A program made the position numbers and the translations under genes. This document shows, piece after piece, positions 25,333 to 36,587 of a DNA stretch of 64,000 bases. Position 1 is the first letter of the stretch, and each line of letters begins with the position of its first letter. Source of the stretch: Desulfobulbus sp. Tol-SR (lineage in GTDB: Bacteria > Desulfobacterota > Desulfobulbia > Desulfobulbales > Desulfocapsaceae); NCBI GenBank assembly GCA_000769715.1, contig JROS01000007.1, forward strand, positions 26,307 through 90,306, written 5' to 3'. Under the pieces are notes generated by a model that worked only from the letters and a program-made list of their open reading frames with translations, made no database searches and had not been told where the DNA came from.

Positions 25333-26135
25333 GCCCTCTCTCCTCCAATCTTCCTGGCCGCTACAAGGTGCGAGACATAACTGAGCCGGACCCCCCGGGT
25401 ACTGCCGAACAGCCGGCGGTAATCCTGCTCGAACCGCCGCAGGCCGGCCGGGGTCCAGAGATAGCGGCCGAGACCGCCGACACCGGTGGCCTGGAGATGG
25501 CGCAGGACCTGCCGCGGCTCCGCAAACATCAGCTCGTCGCACCGGGACTCGCTGCCGAGAACGGTAAATCGTCCTTCGAGAAGTCCCCTGAGCTCTTCGA
25601 GGCCGGGATACTGCAGGCCCCGGCCGGTGAGTTCCCTGATCTCACGCAGGGTGCCGTCGCCGAAAAACGAGAAGACCAGATAACCGCCGGCCCGGAGGGC
25701 ATCGGCAAACCTGGCGAAGACCCCGGCATAATCGCGCAGCCACTGCAGGGTGGAGGAGGAAACGATGAGGTCAAGGTCATCGGGCAGCGCCGTCGCCTCG
25801 ATATCGCCGGGCAAAAGCCGCGGGGCGGCCGCAACAGCGGCTTCGGTCCGCTGCCGTGCCCGGTCGCAGAACTCGGCGACCAGGTCGTTGAGGTAGAGGG
25901 TCTCGACCGGAAAACGGCGGCAGAGCTTTTCGGTCATCAGACCGGTGCGGCAGCCAACCTCCAGGACCCTGGAAAACCTGAGCTCGGGACAGGTGCCGAG
26001 CAGATCGACCAGCCTGGCGCCGATCCTCTCCTGGACCACGGCGTTGTCGTCATAGGTGGCGAGACTGCGCTTAAGGCGCCGTGCGACCTCGTTTTTATCA
26101 GGATGAAAGATCACCGGGCCGCTCTCAACTCTCAC
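25329..26135 (-). CDS. bioC: Malonyl-ACP O-methyltransferase BioC
   Basis: About 268 residues. The SAM-binding motif is VLEVGCRTGLMTEKL, followed by VSSSTLQWLRDY and FSFFGDGTLREIRELTG, which are characteristic of BioC. It methylates malonyl-ACP so that fatty acid synthesis can build pimelate. The frame continues into bioG, giving the false appearance of a BioG-BioC fusion. The likely start is GTG at 26135 (overlapping the bioG stop) or GTG at 26114; both lack a clear strong ribosome site, so the start is uncertain. Confidence 0.88.
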   Translation of the reverse strand: MRVESGPVIFHPDKNEVARRLKRSLATYDDNAVVQERIGARLVDLLGTCPELRFSRVLEVGCRTGLMTEKLCRRFPVETLYLNDLVAEFCDRARQRTEAAVAAAPRLLPGDIEATALPDDLDLIVSSSTLQWLRDYAGVFARFADALRAGGYLVFSFFGDGTLREIRELTGRGLQYPGLEELRGLLEGRFTVLGSESRCDELMFAEPRQVLRHLQATGVGGLGRYLWTPAGLRRFEQDYRRLFGSTRGVRLSYVSHLVAARKIGGERA

Positions 26136-26819
26136 CCGGGGGCTCAGTCCCGGGCCGCATCGCCGCGGCGAGAAAGGCATCCCAACCCGGCCACAGGTGA
26201 AACGGAAAATGGCCGCCGCAGACGACACGGGGATCGGCGGCCTGCCAGAACTGCAGCTGGTTGGCGGTCGGCATGACGGCATCCTTGTCGGCCACCATGA
26301 CATGGGAGTACAGACTTTCCCCGGCCGGCAGTCGCACTCCTGCAGGAGCGCCTGCAGCTCCTCCTTCTGGCCAGCGAGGCTGCGGGCCGGCAGGTTTTCC
26401 TGGAATATCGGGCGCCCCTGCCGGTCGCGGCACATCCGCAGATAGAGTTTATCCCGCGATACCTCGGAAAAGTTGCGCAGGGTGCCGGCGATGGTCGCCT
26501 CCGGGATGCCGAAGCGGTCATGGATCGGGCAAAGGGTGCCGTTGACGGCGATCGCCGCCTGGAAATGCTCCCGCACCGGGGAAAACATCCGTTGTCCGGC
26601 CCAGACCCCCATCGACCAGCCGACCAGGTAGATTTCGGCATACTGGCCGGCCAGGGCGACGATGTCGGGCACCGGGGTCATCTGCCGGTAATCCCAGAGC
26701 ATCAGGACGTCACAGCGATCAGCCTCCAGGTGACGGAACGGCCGGTCGTCCATACCCCAGCCATTGCAGAAGACGATCAGGGCCTGACGGCTGTGCCTGT
26801 GCATCCATGTGCTTTTCAT
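26125..26819 (-). pseudogene. bioG: Pimeloyl-ACP methyl esterase BioG, frameshifted
   Basis: The first about 160 codons, from ATG 26819, encode a BioG-type alpha/beta hydrolase (VFCNGWGMDDRPF; nucleophile Ser in LVGWSMG). The rest, with the Asp (VADKDAVMP) and His (GGHFPFH) of the triad and the end at 26125, lies in a different frame. The join is near 26334: the sequence reads GAGTGCGACTG, and adding one base there (for example a G, giving GAG TGG CGA CTG) restores 231 residues, the normal BioG length (695 bp plus 1 is divisible by 3). So this is one missing base, either a true mutation or an assembly error. BioG demethylates pimeloyl-ACP methyl ester, ending the BioC cycle. Confidence 0.8.
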
Positions 26820-26825
26820 AGCAGT

Positions 26826-28025
26826 TCAGCGACCGGAGGGTTCCTGCAGCCCGCCCAGTTCCGCGGCAATCGCCGCCGCCAGCGGAGCCAGCTCCTCCTG
26901 CCAGAGCATATCGGCGGTCAGCGACAGACGCAATCGCGCCGTCCCCTCGGGCACCGTCGGCGGACGGACCGGAAAGATCAACCAGCCGCCTTTGCGCATC
27001 GCTTCCGCCAGCCTGACGGTCGGAGCGTCCTGGCCGATCAGGACCGGCACGATATTGGTCGAGCCGGCCGTCGACAGGCCGACTCGCACGAGTTCGGAAC
27101 GCAGCCTGCCGGCAAGACCCTGCAGATGCAGACGCTGCCGGCCTAGACCGAGCATGTGCCGGAAGACGAAGTGATTCCAGCTGATGACCACCGGCGGCAG
27201 GGCGGTGGTGAAGATCAGTGAACGGCTGCGGTTGACGAGATACTCCCTGATATCGCCGCTGCAGAGGACAAAGGCGCCGACCGAGGCCAGGGCCTTGCCG
27301 AAGGTGCCGATCAGCAGGTCGACCTCGTTCAGCACCCCCTGCTCTTCGGCCTGTCCAAGACCTTTTTCGCCGTACAGACCGACGGCGTGGGCCTCGTCGA
27401 CATAGAGGAGGCAATCGAAGCGGTTCTTGATTTCCACCAGGCGACGGAGGTCGGCGACATCGCCATCCATGCTGAACACCGATTCGCTGACCACGATCAC
27501 CCGCTCGTAGTCGGAACGCAGCTGTTCGAGCAGGCCTTCGAGGTGGTCATAATCGCCGTGGCGATAGCGCCGGTGCTCGGCCTGGCTGAGACGCAGGCCG
27601 TCATGGATCGAGGCGTGGTTCAGCTTGTCCGAGAGGATCAGGTCGCCCTTGTCGGTCAAGGCCGGCAGGATGCCGATATTGGCATGATAGCCGGAGTTGT
27701 AGAGCAGGGCCGCCGGTCTGCCGTAGGTCGCAGCCAGGGTCTGCTCGAGCTCGTGGGCCACGGTGCAGTCGCCGCTGAGCAGGCGCGACGAGGCGACCCC
27801 GAGGCCGAATCGGTCGATCAGCGAACCGCTGTCGATTCCGGCATAGAAGCGCTCGAGCAGCCTCCTGTCGGCGGCAAGTCCGAGATAGTCGTTGGAGGTC
27901 AGGTTCAGGAGTCGGCTGCCTTGGTAATTCACCCGGCTGCCCTCGCGGCCATCAAGGAGGTGGAGCTGGCGCAGACGGCCGTTTTCCCGCAGGCGGTCAA
28001 GTGCTTTCCGGTAGGATGGCTTCAT
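26826..28025 (-). CDS. bioF: 8-amino-7-oxononanoate synthase
   Basis: About 399 residues of PLP-dependent alpha-oxoamine synthase. Motifs include [32 protein letters not shown] and the PLP lysine in [12 protein letters not shown]. It condenses pimeloyl-ACP and alanine to KAPA. The frame stays open far upstream, but the ATG at 28025 is preceded by GGAG and overlaps the bioA stop (ATGA). Confidence 0.93.
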   Translation of the reverse strand: MKPSYRKALDRLRENGRLRQLHLLDGREGSRVNYQGSRLLNLTSNDYLGLAADRRLLERFYAGIDSGSLIDRFGLGVASSRLLSGDCTVAHELEQTLAATYGRPAALLYNSGYHANIGILPALTDKGDLILSDKLNHASIHDGLRLSQAEHRRYRHGDYDHLEGLLEQLRSDYERVIVVSESVFSMDGDVADLRRLVEIKNRFDCLLYVDEAHAVGLYGEKGLGQAEEQGVLNEVDLLIGTFGKALASVGAFVLCSGDIREYLVNRSRSLIFTTALPPVVISWNHFVFRHMLGLGRQRLHLQGLAGRLRSELVRVGLSTAGSTNIVPVLIGQDAPTVRLAEAMRKGGWLIFPVRPPTVPEGTARLRLSLTADMLWQEELAPLAAAIAAELGGLQEPSGR

Positions 28026-29332
28026 CTCCAGACCTCCGAGTGGACTACCGCGCAGATGGCCGAGGTCAGGGTCTGCAGATCCTCGTCGGTAATACAGTAC
28101 GGGGGCATGACATAGACCAGCCGGCCGAAGGGACGGACCCAGACGCCGTGCTCGACAAAGGCCTGCTGGACGGCAGCCAGCCGCACCGGTTCCCTCAACT
28201 CGACCACGCCGATGGCGCCGAGGACCCTGACCTCGGCGACCTGCCCGCACTCCCGGCAGGGGGCCAGGCCCTCCCGGAGCAGGCCCTCGATCCTCTTCAC
28301 CCGGGCCTGCCAGTCCGATTCCACAAGCAGGTCGATCGAGGCGATCGCCACCCGGCAGGCCAGCGGGTTGGCCATAAAGGTCGGGCCGTGCATGAAGACG
28401 CCGGGGTCCGCCCCGGAGATGCCGTGTCCGACCGCCGCCGTGGCGAGGACCGCGGCCAGGGTCATGTAGCCGCCGGTCAGGGCCTTGCCGAGACAGAGGA
28501 TGTCGGGAGATATGCCGGCATGCTCGCAGGCGAAGAGCCGGCCGCTGCGGCCGAAGCCGGTGGCGATCTCGTCGGCGATGAGCAGCACCCGGTATTCGTC
28601 GCAGAGCCGGCGGGCCTGGCGGAGGTACTCGGGATGGTAGAAGCGCATGCCGCCTGCGCCCTGGACGATCGGTTCGAGGATCACGGCGCAGATCTGCCCG
28701 TGGTTTTCCTCGAGCAATCCGGCAAGGGAGGCGATATCGCCCGGGTCCCATTCGTCATCGAAATGACATTCGGGGCGGTCGGCGAAGAACTGCCGCGGCA
28801 GGATGCCGCCATAGAGCGAGTGCATGCCGGCGACCGGATCGCAGACCGACATGGCGTGGAAGGTATCGCCGTGGTATCCCGACCTGATGGTCAAGAAACG
28901 GTTTTTCCACGGTTTTCCCAGGGCATGCCAGTACTGGATCGCCATCTTCATCGCCACTTCCACGGCCACCGACCCGGAGTCGCAGAAAAAAACCCGGTCA
29001 AGGCCGGCCGGGGTCAGCTGCACCAGCCGCCGGCCGAGTTCCACCGCCGGTTCATGGGTGAGGCCGCCGAACATCACATGGGCGAGCTGCTCGGCCTGGT
29101 CCCTGATCGCTTCGTTCAGCCGGGGGTGGCTGTAGCCGTGGATCACCGACCACCAGGAGGCCATGCCGTCGATCAGCTCCCGTCCGTCCATGAGACGAAG
29201 GCGCACCCCTTTGGCCGAGGCCACCGGATAGACCGACAGGGGCTGATCGATGGAGGTGTAGGGATGCCAGAGATGCCTGCGGTCGAAATCGAGGAGATCG
29301 GCAGTGGACCTGACTGCGAGGGTCTCCGTCAT
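28022..29332 (-). CDS. bioA: Adenosylmethionine-8-amino-7-oxononanoate aminotransferase
   Basis: A 436-residue class III aminotransferase. It begins [12 protein letters not shown], and the PLP lysine is in [34 protein letters not shown] carries the cofactor Asp. BioA converts KAPA to DAPA with SAM as amino donor. Its ATG overlaps the bioB stop (ATGA) and its stop overlaps bioF, so the biotin genes are tightly coupled. Confidence 0.95.
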   Translation of the reverse strand: MTETLAVRSTADLLDFDRRHLWHPYTSIDQPLSVYPVASAKGVRLRLMDGRELIDGMASWWSVIHGYSHPRLNEAIRDQAEQLAHVMFGGLTHEPAVELGRRLVQLTPAGLDRVFFCDSGSVAVEVAMKMAIQYWHALGKPWKNRFLTIRSGYHGDTFHAMSVCDPVAGMHSLYGGILPRQFFADRPECHFDDEWDPGDIASLAGLLEENHGQICAVILEPIVQGAGGMRFYHPEYLRQARRLCDEYRVLLIADEIATGFGRSGRLFACEHAGISPDILCLGKALTGGYMTLAAVLATAAVGHGISGADPGVFMHGPTFMANPLACRVAIASIDLLVESDWQARVKRIEGLLREGLAPCRECGQVAEVRVLGAIGVVELREPVRLAAVQQAFVEHGVWVRPFGRLVYVMPPYCITDEDLQTLTSAICAVVHSEVWR

Positions 29333-30351
29333 GGCCTTCGGTTCCCCTTGCCGGCAATGTCGAAACCCAGATCGGCGAACATCCGCAGGTCCTCGGCAAG
29401 GGTGTTGCCGGCCGTGGTCAGATAGTTGCCGACGATCGCCCCGTTCGCCCCGGCCGTGAAGCAGCGCTGCTGTTCAACCCCCATCAGGGTGCGGCCGCCG
29501 GCCATGCGGATGACGGCCTCGGGGTTGATCAGGCGGAACATCGCGATCGTGATCAGGATCTCCTGGGGGCTGAGCGGGGTCAGGCCGGCAAAGGGGGTGT
29601 TGGCGATCGGGGTTAGGATATTGATCGGGATCGAGAGCACCCCCAGCTCGCGCAGTTCAAAGGCCAGTTGCAGACGCTGCTCCAGGCTCTCGCCCATGCC
29701 GATGATGCCGCCGGAACAGAGGTCCAGGCCGGCATCCCGGGCGATTTCCAGGGTCTCGACCTTTTCCTGCCAGGTATGGCTGGTGCAGACCTCAGGGAAA
29801 AAGCTGCGGCTCGCCTCGAGGTTGCAGTGGTAGCGGCTGACCCCGAATTGGCGCAGCCGCATCGCCTTCTGCCGGTCGAGAAAGCCCATCGAGGCGCAGA
29901 GCGACAGGCCGGTCTCGCGCCTGAGCCGGGCATAGATCTCGCCGAACCGTTCCAGCTGCCCCTCGCTCACCGTCCTGCCGGCCGTCACCAGGGAGAACCG
30001 CCCTACGCCGCCGGCCTCGTTTTCCCTGGCCTGGGACACCGCCGTTTCGGCATCGATGAGGTCATAGGTGTCGATGGCCGTATCGTAGAATGCCGACTGG
30101 GCGCAGAACCGGCAATTCTCCGAACACCTGCCGGAGCGGGCATTGATGATCGAACAGAGATCGAGCCTGTTCCGGTGCAGCTTCCGCCGGAGGCGGTCGG
30201 CCGCCTGGAAGAGGGCGGTGGGGGTGGTCTCGGTAGCCAGGGTCAGGGCCTCGGCGAAGGTCAGCCTGCCGCCCTGCTCAATGCGCCTGACAACGGTATC
30301 CGCCATTGCAGGATCGGTCCCGGCTGGACCGCCATCAGGGTTGACCGACAT
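29329..30351 (-). CDS. bioB: Biotin synthase
   Basis: About 340 residues of radical SAM enzyme inserting sulfur into dethiobiotin. Cys76, Cys80 and Cys83 (CSENCRFC) bind the SAM cluster; YHCNLEASR and the C-terminal GGRTLMG segment match BioB. ATG at 30351 has GAGGAG five bases upstream and is chosen over a GTG twelve bases earlier. It begins the biotin part of the operon, 70 bp after fabD. Confidence 0.94.
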   Translation of the reverse strand: MSVNPDGGPAGTDPAMADTVVRRIEQGGRLTFAEALTLATETTPTALFQAADRLRRKLHRNRLDLCSIINARSGRCSENCRFCAQSAFYDTAIDTYDLIDAETAVSQARENEAGGVGRFSLVTAGRTVSEGQLERFGEIYARLRRETGLSLCASMGFLDRQKAMRLRQFGVSRYHCNLEASRSFFPEVCTSHTWQEKVETLEIARDAGLDLCSGGIIGMGESLEQRLQLAFELRELGVLSIPINILTPIANTPFAGLTPLSPQEILITIAMFRLINPEAVIRMAGGRTLMGVEQQRCFTAGANGAIVGNYLTTAGNTLAEDLRMFADLGFDIAGKGNRRP

Positions 30352-30420
30352 GGTTCTCCTCACCAGAGATCGCCATAGTCAAGGTTGTTCGCGGAATTCC
30401 TGCCGCCGGCCGCAAGCTGT

Positions 30421-31365
30421 TCAGCCCAATCTGGCGAGACAGTCGGCCAGCGCTTCGGGGGAGTCGAACTGCAGGGCAGTGACCTTGACCCCGGCCGGGA
30501 CGATCTTGCGCATCATCCCCTTGAGAACCGTCTTGGGACCGACCTCGACAAAGGTGTCGACACCATCGGCGATCATCGCGCTGATAATCTCGTACCACCT
30601 GACCTTCGCCGCAATCTGTTGCGCCATCATGCTGCGGATGACAGCCAAATCCGTTTCTTTCCTGGCGGAGACGTTGAAATAGACAGGGATCTGCGGGGGA
30701 TTGAAGGTGATTTCTTTTATGAACCCGGCAAAATCGGGCACGGCATCGGCCACCAGCGGGCTGTGATTGGCAACGCTGACGTTGAGGGCGACCACCTTCG
30801 CCCCCCTGGCCTCGGCCTCCGCGCCGACGGCGTCCATGGCCTCCATCGTCCCGGAGATGACCACCTGCTGCGGGGTATTGTGATTGGCGGCGGTTACTAC
30901 CCCGCTGCCGTTGTATCCATTGACCAGGGTTTCGATCTCGCTGATGTCGAGGCCGATGACCGCCCGCATCCCGCCGGGATGCTTCACCCCCTCCCGCTCC
31001 ATCAGCTCACCGCGCTTGGCCACCATCCGCAGGGTATCTTCCAGGCCTGTCGCCCCGGAGGCGCAGAGCGCCGAGTATTCGCCGAGGCTGTGGCCGGCGA
31101 AGCATCGTACCTGCAGGCGATCGCCCAGGGCGTTCTGCAATGCCCGCCAGCAGATAAGGTTGGTGACGGTGATGGCCGGCTGCAGATAGACCGCCCGCAT
31201 CAGTTCCTCCATCGGCCCTTCCATCATGAGCCGCCGCAACGGGAAATCGCAGACCGCCTCCGCCGCCGTCATGATCTCGGCGCAGCTCCGGTCACTGTCG
31301 ATGAATTCCCGGCCCATGCCGATGAACTGGGAGCCCTGGCCGGGAAAAAGTACCGCTATATTCAT
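30421..31365 (-). CDS. fabD: Malonyl-CoA:ACP transacylase
   Basis: A 314-residue acyltransferase. GQGSQ (9-13), the nucleophile Ser in [11 protein letters not shown], and NHSPLVA with the catalytic His are all present. It loads malonyl groups on ACP for fatty acid synthesis. Placed directly upstream of bioB, it fits the BioC/BioG route, where malonyl-ACP is the starting material for pimelate. It overlaps lspA by four bases (ATGA). Confidence 0.95.
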   Translation of the reverse strand: MNIAVLFPGQGSQFIGMGREFIDSDRSCAEIMTAAEAVCDFPLRRLMMEGPMEELMRAVYLQPAITVTNLICWRALQNALGDRLQVRCFAGHSLGEYSALCASGATGLEDTLRMVAKRGELMEREGVKHPGGMRAVIGLDISEIETLVNGYNGSGVVTAANHNTPQQVVISGTMEAMDAVGAEAEARGAKVVALNVSVANHSPLVADAVPDFAGFIKEITFNPPQIPVYFNVSARKETDLAVIRSMMAQQIAAKVRWYEIISAMIADGVDTFVEVGPKTVLKGMMRKIVPAGVKVTALQFDSPEALADCLARLG

Positions 31366-31844
31366 GTATTCGTCCTCGTAGTCTTCTTTTCTTCGATGAA
31401 ACTGGTGATGAGAAAGAGTACCGCCCCGACACAGATGGCCGAATCGGCAACATTGAAGGCCGGCCAGTGGTGGCCGGCCAGATGGAAGTCAAGGAAGTCG
31501 ACGACCGAGCCGAAGCGCAGGCGATCGATCAGGTTGCCGAGGGCGCCGCCGACGATAAGGCCGAGGGCGACCGCATAGGCCCGGTGCGCGGCCCGCAACT
31601 TGTAGTAATAGAGGGTCAGGCCGATGCTGGCGAACAGGCCGATGCCGAGGAAAAACGAGTGCCGCCACGGTGAATCGACATCGGCCAGAAAACTGAAGGC
31701 CGCCCCGGGATTGGTGACATAGACCAGGTTGAACAGGCCGGGGATGATCTCCCGCGACTCATAGAGCTCGAAGGAGCGCAGGATCCACAGCTTGGTCACC
31801 TGGTCGAGGACCACCGCCAGCAGCACGACAAGGGAATAGATCAC
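31362..31844 (-). CDS. lspA: Lipoprotein signal peptidase II
   Basis: About 160 residues with four membrane helices. The [15 protein letters not shown] and FNVADSAI segments carry the conserved catalytic aspartates. It removes the signal peptide of diacylglyceryl-modified lipoproteins. The GTG at 31844 overlaps the ileS stop (GTGA); the frame is open further upstream, but that would be inside ileS. Confidence 0.93.
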   Translation of the reverse strand: MIYSLVVLLAVVLDQVTKLWILRSFELYESREIIPGLFNLVYVTNPGAAFSFLADVDSPWRHSFFLGIGLFASIGLTLYYYKLRAAHRAYAVALGLIVGGALGNLIDRLRFGSVVDFLDFHLAGHHWPAFNVADSAICVGAVLFLITSFIEEKKTTRTNT

Positions 31845-34663
31845 GCCTGCCCTTCCCGGTTGGTATCCAACGATCCGACCACCGCCGCACAGCGGTCGCA
31901 TATGAGCGGATGGTGGAGATCGTCACCGACCGTGGTCGACCTGGTCCAGCAGCGCTCGCACTTTTGGCCGGGGGCCTGCACCACCTTGATCGCCAGCCCC
32001 TCGATCTCTTCGCTGCGGAAGACGTCATCCCCCAGGTCGTCCTTGAGGCACAGGGCCGAAACGATCGCAATCTCCCTGATCGTCCGCCATTCCTGGGTGA
32101 TGAATTCGGCCATCTCGCCCGCGACCTGCAACTGCACCTCGGCCTCGAGCGGATGACCGATGATCTTGTCCCGGCGGGCGATCTCGAGGGCCTTGGTGAT
32201 CTCGGCACGCAGCCTGATCAATTGCAGCCAGCGCTGCTCCATCCCCTGGTCGACAGGCTCGGGGTTGACCACCGGGAACTCGGCGAAGAATATGCCGGCG
32301 GTGAGCGACGAGCGGTCGGTGAGACCGTGCAGGGACTCCCAGGCCTCGGCCGCGGTAAAGCTGAGAATCGGCGACATCAGTCTGAGCATGCCGTGAAGGA
32401 TCTCGTACAGGGCGGTCTGGGCGGCGCGGCGCGGCAGCGAATCGCTGCCGGAGGCATACAGCCGGTCCTTGATGATGTCGAGGTAGAAGGCGCTCATCGT
32501 CGTGCCGCAGAAATAGTTCAACCCCTGATAGACGGCGTGGAACTCGAAGCGCTCAAAGGCCTTGACGATCCGGGCGGCGAGTTCGTCGTAGCGCGCCAGG
32601 GCCCAGCGATCGAGCTCGGGCAGCTGCCGGCGGGCCAGGCGGTGCCGATCGGGATCGAAATCGGTGAGATTGCCGAGCATGTAGCGGATCGTGTTGCGGA
32701 TCTTGCGATAGGCGTCGGCGACCTGGCGCAGGATCTCATCCGAGACCTTGACGTCGTCGCGGTAATCCTCGCTGGCGACCCAGAGGCGGAGGATCTCGGC
32801 GCCGAATTTTTCGATGACCTCGCCTGGAGCGACGACGTTGCCGACCGACTTGGACATCTTCCGGCCCTGGCCGTCGACCACGTAGCCATGGGTCAGGACA
32901 CCGTGATACGGGGCCCGGCCGCGGGTGCCGACCGAGGTCAGCAGAGCGCTGTGGAACCAGCCCCGATGCTGGTCGCTGCCCTCGAGGTAGAGATCGGCCG
33001 GCGACCGCAGTTCCTCCCGCTCCTCGCAGACCGCGGCATGGCTGACCCCGGAATCGAACCAGACGTCGAGGATATCCTCCTCCTTGGCAAACGACATCGA
33101 GCCGCACTTGCCGCAGGTCGTGCCCGGTTCGAGGAAATCCTCGATGCCGTGCCGGAACCAGGCGTCGGCCCCTTCTTTGGCGAAGAGCTGGTCGATCTTG
33201 TGCACCAGGGCCTCGCTCTTGACGATCTCGCCGCAGTCGGCGCAGCTGATGATGGTGATCGGCACCCCCCAGCTGCGCTGGCGGGAAAGACACCAGTCGG
33301 GCCGCCCCTCGATCATCGAGTAGATCCGCTGCATCCCCCAGGACGGGGTCCAGGTCACCTGCTTGATGCAGTCGAGGGATCTGGCCCGCAGATCGTTGAT
33401 CTCCATCGAGATGAACCACTGCGGCGTGGCCCGGTATATCACCGGTTTCTTGCAGCGCCAGCAGTGGGGATAGCTGTGGTTGATGTCGCTCTGGTGAATG
33501 AGCAGGCCGAGGTTGTGCAGATCCTGGTTGATGGTCTTGTTGACGGCCGGGATCCGCTGCCCGGCATAGGGGCCGGCCTCGCTGGTGAACACGCCTTCGT
33601 TGTCGACCGGCGAGAAGATGTCGAGCCCGTAGCGAAGCCCGGTCTGGTAGTCGTCGACGCCATGGCCGGGGGCGGTATGGACGCAGCCGGTACCGGCATC
33701 GATGGTGACGTAGTCGGCCAGGACCAGCAGCGAATCGCGATCGAGGAAGGGGTGGCGGCAGTGCCGATTTTCCAGGTCTCGGGCGGCAAAGGTGCCGGTG
33801 ACAGTGTATTTTTCGATGCCGACCTCGGTCATGAAGGGCACCACCCGATCCTGGGCCAGGATCCAGGTCTCCCCCTCCACCGCCACCGCGGCATAGGTGA
33901 AATCGGGGTGAAACGCCACGGCCAGGTTGGCCGGCAGGGTCCACGGGGTCGTGGTCCAGATGACGATCGACACGTCGGATCCGGCCAGTGCCGGGCAGAC
34001 GTCGGAGAAATCCTCGGTCACCGGAAATTTGACGTAGATCGACGGTGAACGGTGATCGTGATATTCAACCTCGGCCTCGGCCAGGGCGGTCGTGCAGGTG
34101 GCGCACCAGTAGACCGGCTTCTTGTTCCTGATCACCGATCCCGAGAGCAGAAAGCGATTGAATTCCCGGGCGATGGTCGCCTCGTAGGCATGATCCATCG
34201 TCAGATACGGCCTGTCCCAGTCGCCCAGGACCCCCAGGCGCTTGAACTCCGCCTTCTGGGTCTTGATCCACTTTTCCGCATACTTGCGGCAGGCGCCGCG
34301 CTTCGACAACTTCGGAATGGAGTTTTTCTTGTCACCGAGTTCGAGATCGACGTTGTGCTCGATCGGCAGGCCGTGGCAGTCCCACCCCGGAATATAGGGG
34401 GCATCGAATCCCGCCATCCGCCTGGACTTGAGGATAATGTCCTTGAGGATCTTGTTGAAGGCGGTGCCCAGGTGGATATGGCCGTTGGCATACGGCGGCC
34501 CGTCGTGGAGGATGTAGAGCGGTTTGCCGGCCGCCTTCCCCTGGATCTGGCCGTAAAGATCTTCCTTGTCCCAACGCTTGAGGAAGACCGGCTCGCGCTG
34601 GGTCAGGTTGGCCTTCATATTGAATGAGGTCTGGGGCAGATTGAGCGTCGCCCGGTAGTCCAT
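31841..34663 (-). CDS. ileS: Isoleucyl-tRNA synthetase
   Basis: About 940 residues of class Ia synthetase. The HIGH-type motif is in [16 protein letters not shown], the KMSKS motif in [10 protein letters not shown], and a C-terminal zinc site CERCWTR...CDRCAAV. The editing domain and anticodon-binding domain are present by length. ATG at 34663 has AGGAGA five to six bases upstream; upstream frame is only spurious. It precedes lspA, a common bacterial order. Confidence 0.96.
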   Translation of the reverse strand: MDYRATLNLPQTSFNMKANLTQREPVFLKRWDKEDLYGQIQGKAAGKPLYILHDGPPYANGHIHLGTAFNKILKDIILKSRRMAGFDAPYIPGWDCHGLPIEHNVDLELGDKKNSIPKLSKRGACRKYAEKWIKTQKAEFKRLGVLGDWDRPYLTMDHAYEATIAREFNRFLLSGSVIRNKKPVYWCATCTTALAEAEVEYHDHRSPSIYVKFPVTEDFSDVCPALAGSDVSIVIWTTTPWTLPANLAVAFHPDFTYAAVAVEGETWILAQDRVVPFMTEVGIEKYTVTGTFAARDLENRHCRHPFLDRDSLLVLADYVTIDAGTGCVHTAPGHGVDDYQTGLRYGLDIFSPVDNEGVFTSEAGPYAGQRIPAVNKTINQDLHNLGLLIHQSDINHSYPHCWRCKKPVIYRATPQWFISMEINDLRARSLDCIKQVTWTPSWGMQRIYSMIEGRPDWCLSRQRSWGVPITIISCADCGEIVKSEALVHKIDQLFAKEGADAWFRHGIEDFLEPGTTCGKCGSMSFAKEEDILDVWFDSGVSHAAVCEEREELRSPADLYLEGSDQHRGWFHSALLTSVGTRGRAPYHGVLTHGYVVDGQGRKMSKSVGNVVAPGEVIEKFGAEILRLWVASEDYRDDVKVSDEILRQVADAYRKIRNTIRYMLGNLTDFDPDRHRLARRQLPELDRWALARYDELAARIVKAFERFEFHAVYQGLNYFCGTTMSAFYLDIIKDRLYASGSDSLPRRAAQTALYEILHGMLRLMSPILSFTAAEAWESLHGLTDRSSLTAGIFFAEFPVVNPEPVDQGMEQRWLQLIRLRAEITKALEIARRDKIIGHPLEAEVQLQVAGEMAEFITQEWRTIREIAIVSALCLKDDLGDDVFRSEEIEGLAIKVVQAPGQKCERCWTRSTTVGDDLHHPLICDRCAAVVGSLDTNREGQA

Positions 34664-34910
34664 GTCGTTCTCCTTTATCGTAACGCGACGGCGGCGGCCG
34701 TCGGTTGGAATAGCATCGTTGCGGCTGGCATGCCGCCGGCCCTCGCATGTGTCGAAGGCCAACCCGCCATTTATGAAACTGACAAGTTTACCAATTGAAC
34801 ATCAAGATGCAAGGCAAAATCGGGAAATCACGGTCAGACCGTGACAAAGAAATTTTTTTTGTCGAAAATATCGGCCACTGTCAAAAGCGGTGAAGAGAAA
34901 TCCTTTAAAA
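34664..34910. other. Divergent ileS-ftsE intergenic region
   Basis: The gap from 34664 to ftsE (about 365 bp in all, including the promoter below) has no gene-like frame. It is AT-rich near 34840-34930. A T-box-like leader upstream of ileS was considered, but no such structure was recognised by eye. Confidence 0.4.
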
Positions 34911-34939
34911 TTGACATAAATTCCAGATCTTATTAAAGT
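34911..34939 (+). promoter_or_regulatory. Candidate sigma-70 promoter for ftsEX
   Basis: TTGACA at 34911-34916 with a 17-bp spacer and TAAAGT at 34934-34939. The -10 box matches the consensus at four of six positions. It is about 90 bases upstream of the preferred ftsE start. Confidence 0.45.
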
Positions 34940-35028
34940 GTACCGGAAATCGCGGTCAGACGGCCGTCCTCCGGCACGTTCAACAGGCACAGAAATTTAT
35001 GATACTACGGTTTCCCGAAACGGATACA

Positions 35029-35703
35029 ATGATCGAGATGATCAAGGTCTCGAAGATCTACCCCCCCGATGTCACGGCTCTTTCGGATGTTTCGGTGACC
35101 ATCGCCCGCGGGGAGATGTTTTTCGTTATCGGAATGAGCGGCGCCGGCAAGACAACCCTGCTCAAACTCATCTGCAGTATGGAAACGCCGACCAACGGTC
35201 TGATCGAGGTCGCGGGAAAACCAATCCACACGATGAAGGGGACGACGCTGGCCCGCCTGCGCCAGAAGATCGGCGTCGCCTATCAGGATTTCAAGCTCCT
35301 GGAAGACCGGACGGCGGCCGAAAACATCGCCATTTCGATGGAAGTGTCCTATAAAAAGCCAAGCATCATTCGCAAGCGGGTCGTCGATCTGCTTGAGCAG
35401 CTCAATCTTTCCGACAAGCACGACACCATTACCGGCGAACTGTCACGCGGGGAACAGCAACGGGTCACCCTCGCCAGGGCGGTGGCCAATTCTCCGACCC
35501 TCATCCTGGTCGACGAACCTACCGGCAACCTCGATGCCATCACCACCGAACGGGTCATGAAACTGCTCAACAAATGTAACAATTCCGGGGCGACGGTAGT
35601 CATCGCCACCCACGACGACTCGATCTACCGGAACACGCCGCACCGGGTCATGGAATTGAGCAAGGGAAGGATGCACGCCATGCACGGGGGGATGACCGTA
35701 TGA
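35029..35703 (+). CDS. ftsE: Cell division ATP-binding protein FtsE
   Basis: About 224 residues of ABC ATPase. Walker A is GMSGAGKTT, the signature is LSRGEQQRV, and Walker B is LILVDEPTGNLD. With FtsX it couples divisome assembly to peptidoglycan hydrolase activation. Start: MIEMIKVSKIYPP at 35029 fits the family N-terminus; an ATG ten codons earlier (34999) is possible. Its stop overlaps the ftsX ATG (ATGA). Confidence 0.92.
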   Translation: MIEMIKVSKIYPPDVTALSDVSVTIARGEMFFVIGMSGAGKTTLLKLICSMETPTNGLIEVAGKPIHTMKGTTLARLRQKIGVAYQDFKLLEDRTAAENIAISMEVSYKKPSIIRKRVVDLLEQLNLSDKHDTITGELSRGEQQRVTLARAVANSPTLILVDEPTGNLDAITTERVMKLLNKCNNSGATVVIATHDDSIYRNTPHRVMELSKGRMHAMHGGMTV

Positions 35704-36587
35704 ATTTCTGGCTCACCGTTCTCCGGCAGGTCGGCAGAAATCTCCGTCAAACCTGGCCGTCACAGCTGATGACCCTGCTGACCGTGACGCTGTCGGTGCT
35801 GATCTTCGCGTTCTTCTATCTTGTCTATACCAATTTGCTGACCATCGGTGACAAACTGGGCGACGATCTTCGTCTCATCGTCTATCTGGAGGAAGAACCG
35901 GGACCGGAAATGAAGGAACAGCTGCGACGCAAGATCACCAATTTCGATGATGTCGAGGCGATCCATTTCATCTCCAAGACCGAGGCCTATGACCGTTTCA
36001 CCAAGCAGATGTCGCGGAACCGGGACGTGCTCGAAGACATGCCCAACGACTTTCTGCCGGCCTCCATCGAGGTCGTCCCGCTGAAGACCCTGCGCGGACT
36101 CAACCAGATCAAACTGTTTTCCGACTACCTGGCCAAGTTGCCCGGCACCATCAAGGTGCAGTACGGCAAGGATTGGATCGAACGATTTTATTCCTTCACC
36201 AAACTCCTGTCCATCGTCGTTTTTCTCTCCGGCAACCTGCTGATCCTCACCACCGTGTTCATGGTGGCCTACACGATCAGACTGACGATCATGGGCCGGC
36301 AGGCGGAGATGGAATTGCTGAAACTCGTCGGGGCCACCAATAACTATATCCGCACTCCGTTTCTGCTCGAAGGGTTGCTGCAGGGGCTCTTTGGTTCGGC
36401 GCTCGGGCTGCTGTCGCTCTACCTCCTCTTCGACTGGATCAAGGTCCGCTTCTCGGGGCCGGGGCTCTTCAATCTTTTTGATTTCACATTCCTGCCTGCA
36501 TCGGCATTCCTGGCAATCGTCTTCGTGTCCATCCTGCTCTGCACCGTCGGCAGTTTCACCTCGATCCAGAAATACCTGAGGATATGA
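35700..36587 (+). CDS. ftsX: Cell division protein FtsX
   Basis: A 295-residue permease-like membrane protein: one N-terminal helix (around 22-45), an extracytoplasmic domain (about 50-160) and three further helices near 170-195, 220-245 and 265-290. The MGRQAEMELLKLVGATNNYIRTPF segment is the FtsX-family cytoplasmic loop. It overlaps ftsE and envC by four bases each, giving a tight operon. Confidence 0.92.
   Translation: MNFWLTVLRQVGRNLRQTWPSQLMTLLTVTLSVLIFAFFYLVYTNLLTIGDKLGDDLRLIVYLEEEPGPEMKEQLRRKITNFDDVEAIHFISKTEAYDRFTKQMSRNRDVLEDMPNDFLPASIEVVPLKTLRGLNQIKLFSDYLAKLPGTIKVQYGKDWIERFYSFTKLLSIVVFLSGNLLILTTVFMVAYTIRLTIMGRQAEMELLKLVGATNNYIRTPFLLEGLLQGLFGSALGLLSLYLLFDWIKVRFSGPGLFNLFDFTFLPASAFLAIVFVSILLCTVGSFTSIQKYLRI

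Noticed and set aside
25329..26819. A BioG-BioC fusion protein of 496 residues
   Set aside because: The middle portion does not look like BioG, and the BioG C-terminal motifs appear in a different frame; best explained by a one-base deletion.
31910..34048. 712-codon plus-strand frame
   Set aside because: Antisense to ileS; the strong codon bias of ileS opens the opposite frame.
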